A stretch of 64,000 nt of DNA from Mycolicibacter nonchromogenicus (GTDB lineage Bacteria > Actinomycetota > Actinomycetes > Mycobacteriales > Mycobacteriaceae), in the NCBI RefSeq assembly GCF_002101775.1, contig NZ_LQPI01000072.1, positions 62,001 to 126,000 of the forward strand, written 5' to 3'. Below are positions 28,108 to 37,176 of the stretch, piece by piece (the stretch's first letter is position 1; every line of letters begins with the position of its first letter). Made by a program: the position numbers and the translations under genes. The notes under the pieces are model-generated. The model did not search any database and was not told the DNA's origin. It worked only from the letters and a program-made list of their open reading frames with translations.

Positions 28108-28547
28108 CCGGATTTCACCAGGCAGAAGGTCTGGGCATTCAGGCCGGTGGCGCGGCGCTCGTCGAGCAGCCGGTCGTCGATCTTGATCCGGCAGCCGATC
28201 TCACCGGTGTTGCCCTGCACGATCATGTTGGCCATGACAGCGGGCAGGACCGTGACCACGGTGTAGCTCCACGGCAGCGGCACGCCGGTGAGCTGGTGGA
28301 CGTTGGCCTCGGCGTCCCAGTAGTTGATGTCGGCGGTGGTACCGGGCGGCCCGAAAGCCTCGTAGGCCACGTATTTCGGGTTGAACTGGACGATCTCGAT
28401 GCCAGCCCCGGCGTGCGGGTTGAGGTCTTCGGAGGCGAACACCCGGTGTAGTCGGCTGACGATCACGCTCGAGATCGCGATGACGACGATGAAAACCAGC
28501 GGAATCCAATACCGTTTGAGCAGACCTGCGGCCGAGATTCTCCCCAT
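28104..28547 (-). CDS. MmpS family accessory protein
   Basis: A 147-residue protein with one N-terminal membrane helix (residues ~14-33, IPLVFIVVIAISSVIVS) and a periplasmic beta domain containing YEAFGPPGTTADINYWD and a Cys pair (IGCRI ... TFCLV) that can form a disulfide. It is the partner of the MmpL encoded immediately downstream and is of the MmpS4/MmpS5 size. A -10-like TATGCT on the minus strand at 28647-28652 lies about 100 bases upstream. Confidence 0.92.
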   Translation of the reverse strand: MGRISAAGLLKRYWIPLVFIVVIAISSVIVSRLHRVFASEDLNPHAGAGIEIVQFNPKYVAYEAFGPPGTTADINYWDAEANVHQLTGVPLPWSYTVVTVLPAVMANMIVQGNTGEIGCRIKIDDRLLDERRATGLNAQTFCLVKSG

Positions 28548-28646
28548 CGGACCGCCTTCCGCCTGCCGTGCGGTTGAACGTCGGCGCTGGCCGGTCTGGC
28601 CTCCCGGGCGAAAGCAACGATGTTTCCGCGAGTGGCGCCTTTCGGC

Positions 28647-28652
28647 AGCATA
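28647..28652 (-). promoter_or_regulatory. -10 element for mmpS-mmpL
   Basis: TATGCT on the minus strand lies 100 bases before the mmpS start, in the 224-base divergent gap shared with the lipoprotein gene. No clear -35 is visible. I found no acceptable IdeR box here. Confidence 0.35.
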
Positions 28653-28771
28653 ACCTTCGCCTGGCTAAGCACCCAAGTGGTGCTGCTGTGGCGCGGCCCT
28701 GACCTATGGGCCGCCGCCCGCGGCGACGCGACTTCAGCGGCGGCGGCCGGACTTCAGTACCATGGCCGCTG

Positions 28772-29359
28772 ATGCACGCTCTGGGAAGAATCCTTCGATT
28801 TGGTGCGGTCGTCGTCGTGGCAGCGCTGGCGCTGGCCGGGTGCAGCGGCAAGGGCACGTCGGGCGCGTCCTCGCAGGAGTCGCCGGCTCCTGAGGCGACC
28901 TGGACTCGCCCCGACGCGCCACCTGACCCGCTCACCCTGCTCCGCGCCGGCGCCCTCGCGACCGCGCAGGTACGCGACAGTGTGCTGATCTTCATCGAGA
29001 GTCAGACCAGTGACTCCGGTACCTGGAAGGCCAGGGTGGTCACACCCGACGGCACCGAACATCAGGTCAAAGTCGACTCCGACGGGGTGTCCGTCCTGGT
29101 CGGCCCCACCACCACCGAGGACAGCGACGCCGACAAGGCCAAGCGGCGCGCCAATGTGAAGGGCACCCATCTGGACTACCGCGGCGCCGCGGAACGCGTA
29201 CTGCGGGCAGTGCCCAACAGTTCGATCACCGAGCTCAGCCTGGTCGATATGAACGGCACGGTCGTCTGGGAAGCCGATGTGTGGGATGACAATCTGGCCG
29301 AACGTGACGTCACGATCGACGCCGCGACGGGGGCGGTCACCCTCAACCGGCAGGTCTGA
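28772..29359 (+). CDS. Putative lipoprotein with PepSY-like C-terminus
   Basis: A 195-residue protein with a lipoprotein signal peptide: basic start, hydrophobic stretch and lipobox LALAGC with Cys24. A Ser/Pro-rich linker follows, and then a globular domain. The end (ERDVTIDAATGAVTLNRQV) resembles PepSY-type repeats. ATG 28772 starts the signal peptide correctly. It is divergent from mmpS-mmpL, so a shared regulatory region or a role at the envelope is possible, but no function can be assigned. Confidence 0.75.
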   Translation: MHALGRILRFGAVVVVAALALAGCSGKGTSGASSQESPAPEATWTRPDAPPDPLTLLRAGALATAQVRDSVLIFIESQTSDSGTWKARVVTPDGTEHQVKVDSDGVSVLVGPTTTEDSDADKAKRRANVKGTHLDYRGAAERVLRAVPNSSITELSLVDMNGTVVWEADVWDDNLAERDVTIDAATGAVTLNRQV

Positions 29360-29368
29360 TTCGGCCGG

Positions 29369-30424
29369 TCAGGGCGCCGCGCGGCCGGTGACCGGCGGCA
29401 GGTCGGCGAGCGTGATGATGCCCGGCTGGGCGGCGACCACGGCGGGAACCGCGTTGGTCACCGGCATCGCGGTGTAGATCGAGCCCAGCCCGTTCAAGTT
29501 CGGTTCGCTCCAGTCCTTCGGCGGCAGGCAGTTGATCACGGTGCGCATGTTGGGCACACCGAACACCTGGATGACGTGGCCGTGTGCCACCGGCTTGGGC
29601 GGGGTGACCTGGTCGCCCATGATCCAGTTGAAGCCGACGCTGACCACGTTGCGCGTCCCCACCCAGCCGCGGTGATAGCCGAACACGCTGCCCACCGTGC
29701 CGGCCGGGATTTTCATGAAGCCCAGGTCGCTGTCGCCGGTGGCGGCGGTGAACTGCACGTCGAAGGTGATGCGGTCGAGGTGTGCGCCGATCGCATCGGC
29801 CATCATGGCCGCGGACTCGGCGAAGACCTCGCTTTCCCGGCGGACGCTCTCGGCCAGCCCGGGGGTTTCGGGATCCTGGCCGAAGCCCATCGCCGCCATG
29901 GTGGCCGCAGACTCATACGTCGAGCAGTCCACCGACTCGGTGATCCGGATCTCGTCCACTCGTTCGCACGCCCCGGACAGCACCATGCCGATCATGTTCG
30001 TCAGGCCGGGGTGTGCTCCGCTGCCGAACATGGTCGAGTTCCCGGCCCGGCAGGCGTCCTCGATGCGCTTGCGGTCCTCGGCGCTCTGCTTTCCGCCGGT
30101 GATCCAAGCCGCGGTCGAGCACACGTTCACCCCGGCCTCCAGCAGCCGGACCAACTCATCGATGCTGGGCCACAGCGGGTTGTAGCAGCACGCGTCCGGC
30201 TTCAGCGCGAGCAGCGCGTCGATGTCATTGGTGGCGGTGATCCCGGTCGGCTCCGGCCACCCGGCCAACTCGGCGGCATCCACCCCGACCTTGTCCCTGC
30301 CATGGGCGTAGACCCCGACGAGCTCCATGTCGGGCCTGCCGATGATGGCGTGCAGCGAGCGCTGCCCGATGTTCCCGGTGGTCCATTGGATGACGCGAAG
30401 CGGGCGGGGGGAAGCGGGCATCAT
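29369..30424 (-). CDS. NAD(P)-dependent dehydrogenase, dihydrodipicolinate-reductase-like fold
   Basis: A 351-residue protein with an N-terminal Rossmann domain (VIQWTTGNIGQRSLHAI) and a C-terminal mixed domain, as in DapB-like reductases and 2,4-diaminopentanoate dehydrogenase relatives. Many mycobacterial paralogs of this family exist with unknown substrates. Two adjacent ATG codons (30424 and 30421) follow GAGGAG; the second has the better spacing. It is convergent with the lipoprotein gene (nine bases apart) and divergent from eis. Confidence 0.75.
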   Translation of the reverse strand: MMPASPRPLRVIQWTTGNIGQRSLHAIIGRPDMELVGVYAHGRDKVGVDAAELAGWPEPTGITATNDIDALLALKPDACCYNPLWPSIDELVRLLEAGVNVCSTAAWITGGKQSAEDRKRIEDACRAGNSTMFGSGAHPGLTNMIGMVLSGACERVDEIRITESVDCSTYESAATMAAMGFGQDPETPGLAESVRRESEVFAESAAMMADAIGAHLDRITFDVQFTAATGDSDLGFMKIPAGTVGSVFGYHRGWVGTRNVVSVGFNWIMGDQVTPPKPVAHGHVIQVFGVPNMRTVINCLPPKDWSEPNLNGLGSIYTAMPVTNAVPAVVAAQPGIITLADLPPVTGRAAP

Positions 30425-30496
30425 GCTCCTCGGTGATGGGTGTCTCCACCTTAATTGGGGTGCGGTCGCAGAGGGTCTGTGGCAGCGTCGATCTGC

Positions 30497-31714
30497 GTGA
30501 CCGGCACCCTAACCCAAACACTGATTCTGCGGACTGCCACCGACGACGATTGGGCCGCGATGGCGGTGCTGGGCGCCACCGGATTCGGCGAGGACTGGGA
30601 CGCCGAATCGATGGCCGCCTGGCGAACCCTGACCACTCCCGACAGCGCCATCGTAGTGTGCGACGGCGATGCCGTCGTCGGAATGTCCGGCTACTTCGAC
30701 CTAGAGATGACAGTGCCCGGCGGTGCGGTGCTGCCGACAGCCGGGATCAGCTTCGTGGTGGTCGCGCCCACCCACCGCCGGCGCGGAGTGCTGCGGTTGA
30801 TGTACACCGAATTGCACCGGCGCATCGCCGATTCCGGATATCCGATCGCAGCGCTGACCGCCAGCGAGGGCGGCATCTACGGCAGGTTCGGCTACGGGCC
30901 GGCGACAGTGGACCATGAACTGACCATCGATCGCCGGTTCGCCCAACTGCATTCCGACGCGCCCGACCCCGGCGGGGTGCGACTGGTCAGAGCCGCCGAC
31001 AGCCGCGACGAGTTCGCCGCGATCTACCAGCGGTGGCGCCGGCGCGTCCCGGGCGCCCTGGCGCGCCCGCTGGTGCTCTGGGATGACCTGCTCGCCGACC
31101 GGGAGAAGACTCGTGAGGGTGGCACCGAGTGGCAGGCGATGCTGCATCCCGACGGCTACGTGCTCTACCGGGTGCACCCCGGCGAGCCGAAGACGGCGCG
31201 CATCGAGGAGTTCCGGGCGGTGACCGCTGACGCCCACGCCGCGTTGTGGCGGGCGCTGCTCGGGCTGGACCTGATCGGAAAGATCGTCATCGAGACCCAT
31301 CCGGACGATTCGATGCCCTACCTGCTGACCGATACCCGGCTGGCCACCACCACCGGGCGCTCCGACGGTCTGTGGTTGCGGATCATGGATATTCCGCCGG
31401 TGCTGACGGCTCGCCATTACGCCGCCGAGGCGCCCGAGCTGTCCGTCGTCGTGTCGGTGCGTGACGGATTCCGCAGCGACGGAGGGCGATTCGCTCTCAC
31501 CATTCGCGACGGTCGCGCTGAGTGCGCCCCCACCGAGGGGGAGCCCGAGGTGGAGCTGGACCTGGATGTGCTGGGCAGCCTGTACTTCGGCACGCATCGG
31601 GCGTCGTCGCTTGCCAGAGCCGGCAGGCTCCGGTGTCGCGACGACGCCCTGGTGCGCCGTCTGGATGCGGCGTTCGCCCACGACGTCGCCGCCCAGATCG
31701 GCTACGGCTTCTGA
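30497..31714 (+). CDS. eis: Enhanced intracellular survival protein (GNAT N-acetyltransferase)
   Basis: Eis acetylates amines, including aminoglycosides and host or self proteins. The first GNAT domain has the acetyl-CoA loop APTHRRRGVLR. Tyr in FGYGPAT and a C-terminal Phe (last residues GYGF) correspond to the catalytic Tyr126 and terminal carboxylate of the M. tuberculosis enzyme. The 405-residue length from GTG 30497 matches the usual 402-408. In M. tuberculosis eis (Rv2416c) lies directly between degV and comEA; here accessory genes separate it from both. The start is uncertain, because no strong binding site is visible. Confidence 0.88.
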   Translation: MTGTLTQTLILRTATDDDWAAMAVLGATGFGEDWDAESMAAWRTLTTPDSAIVVCDGDAVVGMSGYFDLEMTVPGGAVLPTAGISFVVVAPTHRRRGVLRLMYTELHRRIADSGYPIAALTASEGGIYGRFGYGPATVDHELTIDRRFAQLHSDAPDPGGVRLVRAADSRDEFAAIYQRWRRRVPGALARPLVLWDDLLADREKTREGGTEWQAMLHPDGYVLYRVHPGEPKTARIEEFRAVTADAHAALWRALLGLDLIGKIVIETHPDDSMPYLLTDTRLATTTGRSDGLWLRIMDIPPVLTARHYAAEAPELSVVVSVRDGFRSDGGRFALTIRDGRAECAPTEGEPEVELDLDVLGSLYFGTHRASSLARAGRLRCRDDALVRRLDAAFAHDVAAQIGYGF

Positions 31715-31716
31715 GG

Positions 31717-32826
31717 CTAGACCTTGGCCAGGTCGTAGCTGCCGAGGTTGTCGATCAGGACGTGCAACTGATCCTGCGACGAGCCCAGGGTGTGTTCGAT
31801 GGCGGTGAGCCTGGCCGCGTAGTGGCTCACCGGGTACTCCCAGGTGACCCCGATGCCGCCGTGCAGTTGGATGGCCTCCTGGGCGATGTGGCGCCCGGAC
31901 CGGCCCACCTGCAGCTTGGCGCGAGCCGCGATCAACGGGTCGATGTTCCCGTCGGCGAGTGACATCGCGGCGTACATGCTCATGCTGCGGGCCAGTTCCA
32001 GCGACACGTACATGTCGGCGGCACGCTGGGTCAGGGTCTGGAAGGTGTTGAGCGTGACCCCGAACTGCTTGCGCGTCTTGAGGTAGTCGGTTGTCAGCCG
32101 CAAAGCCTCTTCCATCGCGCCGAGAGCCTCGGCGCACAGCGCCGAGGAGATGCGGATGAGCGCGCGCTCGATGGCGTCCGTGGCGTCGGTCGGCTCACCG
32201 AGCGCGGTGGCCACCGTTTCGGCGAAGTCGATCTGGGCGCCGCGCTGGCCGTCGAAGGTCCGGTAGGGCTGACGGGTCAGGCCGTCGGCGTCGCCCTCGA
32301 CCAGAAACAGCCCCGTCCCGCCGTCCGGCAACGCGGCACTGACCACCAGCGTGTCAGCGCGATCACCGGTCAGCACGGGGTTCTTACGCCCGCTCAGGCG
32401 CCACGAATCACCTTGCTGCACAGCCGTGGTGGCCACTTTGGCCACCGCGCCGCGCATGCCCGGCTCAGTGTGGGCGAACGCCAGGATCTGCTCGCCCCCG
32501 GCGACGGCGTCGAGCAGCGCACGCTGCTGCGCATCGCCGCGCTCGGCGATCAGTGCCCCCGGCCCGAGGGCTCCGTGTACGACGGGCTCCGGTGCCAGTC
32601 GCCTGCCGATCTCGGTGAGCACCACCATGATCTCCAGCGGGCCGGACTCGTCCGGGTCGAAGCCCAGACCGAGAATCCCGATGTCCGCCAGTTGTTGCCA
32701 CACCTCGGTGTTGAACCCAGGGTCGGCTTCGATGATCTTGTTGCGGGTTTCGGTGTCATAGCCCGACAACATCGAACGGGTGGTGTCGCGCAGCAGAACC
32801 TGCTCGTCGCTGAGTTGGAAGTCCAT
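31717..32826 (-). CDS. Acyl-CoA dehydrogenase (second of a pair)
   Basis: A FadE-type flavoprotein of ~369 residues. The start MDFQLSDEQVLLRDTTRSM, the middle and the C-terminal four-helix bundle with LHGGIGVTWEYPVSHY are typical. ATG 32826 is preferred because AGGAGG lies ten bases upstream; ATG 32835 is almost on top of that site. It follows the other fadE within 15 bases, and such tandem FadEs often form alpha2beta2 complexes acting on unusual acyl-CoAs such as steroid side chains. The gene ends two bases from the convergent eis stop. Confidence 0.88.
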   Translation of the reverse strand: MDFQLSDEQVLLRDTTRSMLSGYDTETRNKIIEADPGFNTEVWQQLADIGILGLGFDPDESGPLEIMVVLTEIGRRLAPEPVVHGALGPGALIAERGDAQQRALLDAVAGGEQILAFAHTEPGMRGAVAKVATTAVQQGDSWRLSGRKNPVLTGDRADTLVVSAALPDGGTGLFLVEGDADGLTRQPYRTFDGQRGAQIDFAETVATALGEPTDATDAIERALIRISSALCAEALGAMEEALRLTTDYLKTRKQFGVTLNTFQTLTQRAADMYVSLELARSMSMYAAMSLADGNIDPLIAARAKLQVGRSGRHIAQEAIQLHGGIGVTWEYPVSHYAARLTAIEHTLGSSQDQLHVLIDNLGSYDLAKV

Positions 32827-32840
32827 GGCTGTCATGCCTC

Positions 32841-34001
32841 CTAAAGGCCGAGAATGGTCGACGCGATGATGGTGCGCTGCACCTCGTTGCTGCCGCCGTA
32901 GATCGAGGTCTTGCGGTAGTTGAGGTACCGCGGCGCCGCAACCTGTGCCCAGTCGGGCGAAACGATGCCGTCGCCCGCCTCGAAGGGCAGCGCATCGGGC
33001 CCGGCCAGTGCCACGAACAACTCGGTGGCGGCCTGCTGCAGCTGGCTACCGCGCAGCTTGAGAACCGACGACGCCGGGTTGGGCTTTCCGTCGGCGGAGT
33101 CGCTGGAGACCCGCATCTGGGTGAGCTCGAGTGCGAGCAGATCGTTCTCGAGTTCGGCGACCCGGGCGGCGAACAACGGGTCGTCGAGGGCGCCCAGTTC
33201 CTTGGCGCGCTTCTTGAGCTCGGCGACACGCACTTTGGTGTGGGTCACCCCGGCGATGCCCGTCCGCTCGTTGCCCAACAGGAACTTCGCGTAGGTCCAG
33301 CCGTGGTTTTCCTCGCCGACCAGCTGGTCAGCGGGCACCCGCACGTCGGAGAAGAACACCTCGTTGACCTCGTAGCCGCCGTCGATCATCTTGATCGGCC
33401 GCATGGTCACACCGGGTGTCGACACTTCGAACAGCAGGAAGGAGATTCCGGCCTGCTTCTTGGGGGCCTGCGGGTCGGTGCGCACCAGGCAGAAGATCCA
33501 GTCCGCGTACTGGCCCAGCGTGGTCCAGGTCTTCTGCCCGTTGACGATGTAGCTGTCGCCGTCGCGCACCGCCGTGGTGCGCAGGCTCGCCAGGTCGGAG
33601 CCGGCTTCCGGCTCGGAGAAGCCCTGGCACCACCAGATGTCCAGGTTGGCCGTGGCGGGCAGGAAGCGTTCCTTGAGCGCCTGGGAGCCGAACTCCGCGA
33701 TCACCGGGCCGACCATCTTGGCGTTGAAGGTCAGCGGTTCGGGCACCGAGGCCAGGTTCATCTCGTCGTGCCAGATCTGGTGCTGGGTCGGGGTCCAGTC
33801 CTTGCCGCCCCATTCCACCGGCCAGTTGGGCACCGCCAGGCCATGGGCGTTGAGGATCCGCTGCGTGGCGATGGTGTCGTCGGGAAGGATCGAGCGGCCC
33901 AGCCGACTGCGTTCGCGGATCTCGGCGGGGATCTCAGTGGTGAAGAAGGTCCGCATTTCATCGCGGAATGCTGCCTCCTCCGCGGTCAATGCCAGTCTCA
34001 C
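32841..34001 (-). CDS. Acyl-CoA dehydrogenase (first of a pair)
   Basis: A 386-residue FadE-type dehydrogenase. The FAD/substrate segment WWCQGFSEPEAGSDLASL and NGQKTWTTLGQYADW are family hallmarks, and the C-terminus has YGGSNEVQRTIIAS. It opens a two-gene operon with the shorter FadE downstream. One subunit of such heteromeric pairs often lacks the catalytic Glu, which I could not settle by eye. No other beta-oxidation genes are in the neighbourhood. Confidence 0.9.
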   Translation of the reverse strand: MRLALTAEEAAFRDEMRTFFTTEIPAEIRERSRLGRSILPDDTIATQRILNAHGLAVPNWPVEWGGKDWTPTQHQIWHDEMNLASVPEPLTFNAKMVGPVIAEFGSQALKERFLPATANLDIWWCQGFSEPEAGSDLASLRTTAVRDGDSYIVNGQKTWTTLGQYADWIFCLVRTDPQAPKKQAGISFLLFEVSTPGVTMRPIKMIDGGYEVNEVFFSDVRVPADQLVGEENHGWTYAKFLLGNERTGIAGVTHTKVRVAELKKRAKELGALDDPLFAARVAELENDLLALELTQMRVSSDSADGKPNPASSVLKLRGSQLQQAATELFVALAGPDALPFEAGDGIVSPDWAQVAAPRYLNYRKTSIYGGSNEVQRTIIASTILGL

Positions 34002-34096
34002 GTCGACCTCCCGGTTGGTTGGGTGAACTCACGGTTGGTATGCACCCTAATCGCCACTCCCGCGGCCGTTCGGGGGAGGGCGTACCGCGCGCTTTG

Positions 34097-34110
34097 TACG
34101 CTGGACCACA
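34097..34110 (+). promoter_or_regulatory. -10 element for leaderless lipoprotein gene
   Basis: TACGCT at 34097-34102 lies eight bases before the ATG at 34110, the spacing of a leaderless transcript. No Shine-Dalgarno sequence is present. Confidence 0.45.
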
Positions 34111-34646
34111 TGAGACGGTGGGTCGTCGCGCTCGGTGTCCTGGCGGTGTCTCTCGTGTCGTGCTCGGCGGAGCCAACGGAAAACACCGCCGCGGACTCGT
34201 CGCCGGCGCCCCGGCAAACACCGGCCTCGCGGCCGGCCGCCCATATCGGTCAGACGCTGGATCTCATGCGCATCGGCGGACAGCAGATCGCCGTGACGTT
34301 GATGGAGGTCATCGCACCGGCGACCGTCCCGAACGGCTGGGGCGCGGCAGGAAAGACCTACCTGGCGACCAAGCTGCGGATCGAGAATGCCGGAACCACG
34401 ACCATCGTCGGCAACAGCAATAGTGACGTCTCGGTGGTGGGTTCCGACGACCAGAATTACGCCGCCGACTTCGCCACCGTGACCGAGTGCCAGGACTTCG
34501 GCTACGGCTGGTTCCTGATCCCGGCCGGGTCGTCGAACACCGGTTGCGTGGTCTTCGCGCTGCCCACCGGGGTCACGGCGGCCAAAGTTCGCTACTCGCC
34601 GTCGTCAGGCATCTCTGATGACATCGGGGAGTGGCTGAACCCCTGA
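34110..34646 (+). CDS. DUF4352-like lipoprotein
   Basis: A 178-residue protein with a lipoprotein signal (lipobox LVSC, Cys18), a Pro/Ala-rich linker and a C-terminal immunoglobulin-like domain. The pattern (GKTYLATKLRIENAG ... IPAGSSNTGCVVFALP) is that of DUF4352 proteins, usually extracellular and of unknown function. It is divergent from the fadE pair and followed by comEA. It probably has its own leaderless promoter. Confidence 0.75.
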   Translation: MRRWVVALGVLAVSLVSCSAEPTENTAADSSPAPRQTPASRPAAHIGQTLDLMRIGGQQIAVTLMEVIAPATVPNGWGAAGKTYLATKLRIENAGTTTIVGNSNSDVSVVGSDDQNYAADFATVTECQDFGYGWFLIPAGSSNTGCVVFALPTGVTAAKVRYSPSSGISDDIGEWLNP

Positions 34647-34759
34647 CGCGCTGGACCGCGGGTCCGCCGGCTGCGCACAGTCCGGGGTTGATCCCCAGAC
34701 CGGCCCGGGGGGAGTGCTGAGTGCACGGTTTCGACGGTGTCGAGACCTACCGTCGGCGC

Positions 34760-35599
34760 ATGGCACCAGAACTGCCCGGAGAGCGGCTGCAGCGCCGACT
34801 CGGTCTACTACCCGAACCCGACGGTGGCGAACAGCGCGACACCGATGACGAAGCCGACCAGAACGCGCTGCTGCCACGCTGGCTGCCCGAGGGCGCAGCC
34901 GAATCGGGATGGCTCGCCACAGTGCGGGCCGACCCGGGCCGCGCCGGTGCGATCGCCTTGGCGGTGATCGCCGCGGTGGCGGTACTGATCACGGTGTTCA
35001 CCGTGTTGCGTGATCAGCCAGCGCCGGTGGTCAGCGCCAAACTGCCACCGGTGGAGATGGTTTCGGCTGCCGGCCCGCGCACCGAGGAATCGGCTGCCAC
35101 GGCTGCGGCGCCGTCCGCCGAGCAGGTCGTGGTCAGCGTGGTCGGCCTGGTGCACAAGCCGGGGCTGGCGACGCTGTCACCCGGATCCCGCATCGCCGAT
35201 GCACTGAGTGCGGCCGGCGGGGCCCTCGACGGTGCGGACACGGTCGGGCTGAATCTGGCCCGGCTCCTGGTCGACGGCGAACAGATCGTGGTCGGTCTGG
35301 CACCGCCGACGGGGCTGCCGGTGCTGGGCAGTTCGGTCGGTCCCGCCGCACCGGAAGCTCCCCGAACCAGCACCGTCCCGAGCGGGCCTGCGGCCAAACA
35401 GCCGGGCGAGCCGCTCAACCTCAACACCGCGACGGTCGAGGAGCTCGACTCCCTGCCCGGGGTGGGGCCGGTGACCGCGGCAGCCATCGTGGCCTGGCGC
35501 GACAGTCACGGAAAGTTCACCCGTGTCGACCAGCTCGGCGACGTCGACGGCATCGGTCCCGCGCGCCTGGAAAAGCTCCGTGCCCTGGTTCGTGTTTGA
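34760..35599 (+). CDS. comEA: ComEA-type helix-hairpin-helix DNA-binding protein
   Basis: A 279-residue membrane-anchored protein: cytosolic N-terminus, one helix (residues ~63-83, AIALAVIAAVAVLITVF), an SLBB-like domain (VVVSVVGLVHKPGLATL) and a C-terminal double HhH motif (LNLNTATVEELDSLPGVGPV). ComEA binds incoming DNA in competent bacteria; natural transformation is not established for mycobacteria. ATG 34760 gives the M-x-x-ELP start typical of the mycobacterial proteins, and TACCGT at 34748-34753 sits seven bases before it, so it may be leaderless. comEC follows with overlap. Confidence 0.9.
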   Translation: MAPELPGERLQRRLGLLPEPDGGEQRDTDDEADQNALLPRWLPEGAAESGWLATVRADPGRAGAIALAVIAAVAVLITVFTVLRDQPAPVVSAKLPPVEMVSAAGPRTEESAATAAAPSAEQVVVSVVGLVHKPGLATLSPGSRIADALSAAGGALDGADTVGLNLARLLVDGEQIVVGLAPPTGLPVLGSSVGPAAPEAPRTSTVPSGPAAKQPGEPLNLNTATVEELDSLPGVGPVTAAAIVAWRDSHGKFTRVDQLGDVDGIGPARLEKLRALVRV

Positions 35600-35601
35600 G
35601 C

Positions 35602-37164
35602 GTGACCTCGCCAGCGGCCGGACCGGTGCCGGCGGCCCGCCTCGACGTGCGGCTGGTGCCGGCGGCGGTGCTGGGCTGGATTGTCACCGCGGCCGGCATC
35701 CAGTGGCAGATCGGCGGCGTGCTGGCGGTGCTGTGCGCCCTGCTGGGGGCGGCCGCCGGCATGCTGCGGTGGTACGCCGGGCGGCGACAGTGCCACGGCT
35801 GGCGGCTGGTGGGTGCGGCGGTCGCCGCCGCATCGATGGCCGGGGCGGGTTTCGGGTGGGCTGTCGCGGTGCGTACCGCCTCCGTCGAGCACCACCCGAT
35901 CACCGCCCGCTACGGCGCGACGGCGGCGGTGACGGTGACCCCCAGCGAGAGCCCGTTGTCGGTCGGCTCCCGGCGGGTGATGTTCCGGGCCACCCTGCAG
36001 CGCCTTGACGGCGCCGCCGCCTCGGGACGGGTGGTGGTATTCGCCTCCGGCGCCGACTTCGGCGAGGTGATGGTCGGCCAGTCGATGGCGTTTCCTGCCA
36101 AGGTCGGTCGCTCCGCCCGACGGGATCTGTCGGTGGCGGCGCTCACCGCCAGCGGCGCTCCGGTGCGTGGCCGGCCCGGCCGGGTCGCGCGGGCGGCGCA
36201 TCAGGTTCGGGGCCGGTTCGCCGCCGCGGCCGCGCGAGTCCTGCCCGACGAGCAGGCCCGGATGCTGCCCGCTCTGGTACTCGGTGACACCTCGGCGATC
36301 ACGGCCGCCACCGGCCGAGATTTTCGGGCTGCGGGGCTGACGCATCTGATGGCGGTCTCCGGGGCCAACGTGACGATCGTCTGCGGTGCGGTGTTGTTCT
36401 CGGCGCGCCTCGTCGGGCCGCGTGCCGCCGCGGTGCTGGCCGGGATTGCACTGATCGCGTTCGTGATCGTCGTGCAGCCCACGGCCAGTGTGCTGCGGGC
36501 CGCGGTGATGGGGGCCATCGCGCTGTTGGGTGTGCTCTCGGCGCGCAGCCGTCAGGCCGTGCCGAGTCTGGCGGCCAGCGTGCTGGTGTTGCTGGCGCTG
36601 GCCCCGCACCTGGCTGTCGACGTCGGTTTCGCGCTGTCGGTGGTGGCCACCGCGGCGCTGGTGCTCATCGCACCGGTGTGGACGGCTCGGCTGGTGGCGC
36701 GGGGATGGCCCCGGCCGCTGGCCGCCGCGGTCTGCGTGGCGTGGGCGGCCAATATCGTCACCGCGCCGTTGATCGCGGGTATCTCCGGGCGGCTCAGCCT
36801 GGTCAGTACGGTGGCCAACCTGGCGGTGGCGGCGCTGGTCGCGCCGATCACCGTCCTGGGCAGCGCGGCTGCGGTGTTGTGTGCGTGCTGGCCGGCGGGC
36901 GCCTGTGTGCTGATCCGATTCACCGGCCCGGAGTTGTGGTGGGTGTGCCACGTCGCGCGCTGGTCCGGCGCGATCCCCGCCGCCACCGTGCCGGTGCCGG
37001 CGGGACCGGCCGGGGTCGTCGGAGTAGCCGCCGCCGCGGTCTTGGTGGTCGCGTGTTGGCGATGGCGGTGGGGCCGCCGGATGCTGGCTGCGACGGCGCT
37101 GTGCCTGGTGGCGTGGTCGGCCGCGCAGGTGTTGACCGGCTGGGCGGGTGTCGGCGCAGCGTGA
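35602..37164 (+). CDS. comEC: ComEC/Rec2-type DNA uptake channel protein
   Basis: A ~520-residue polytopic protein with the Competence domain (HLMAVSGANVTIVCG). The usual C-terminal metallo-beta-lactamase domain of ComEC is absent, as is common in actinobacteria. GTG 35602 lies just after the comEA stop; a TTG at 35596, overlapping that stop, is a second candidate. It lies between comEA and holA, the same order as Rv2415c-Rv2413c. Confidence 0.9.
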   Translation: MTSPAAGPVPAARLDVRLVPAAVLGWIVTAAGIQWQIGGVLAVLCALLGAAAGMLRWYAGRRQCHGWRLVGAAVAAASMAGAGFGWAVAVRTASVEHHPITARYGATAAVTVTPSESPLSVGSRRVMFRATLQRLDGAAASGRVVVFASGADFGEVMVGQSMAFPAKVGRSARRDLSVAALTASGAPVRGRPGRVARAAHQVRGRFAAAAARVLPDEQARMLPALVLGDTSAITAATGRDFRAAGLTHLMAVSGANVTIVCGAVLFSARLVGPRAAAVLAGIALIAFVIVVQPTASVLRAAVMGAIALLGVLSARSRQAVPSLAASVLVLLALAPHLAVDVGFALSVVATAALVLIAPVWTARLVARGWPRPLAAAVCVAWAANIVTAPLIAGISGRLSLVSTVANLAVAALVAPITVLGSAAAVLCACWPAGACVLIRFTGPELWWVCHVARWSGAIPAATVPVPAGPAGVVGVAAAAVLVVACWRWRWGRRMLAATALCLVAWSAAQVLTGWAGVGAA

Positions 37165-37176
37165 CACGATTGGCGG

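Noticed and set aside
28640..28670. Possible iron box upstream of mmpS (TTAGCC ... GGTTAT on the minus strand)
   Set aside because: The half-sites are one base out of register and the centre does not fit the IdeR consensus.
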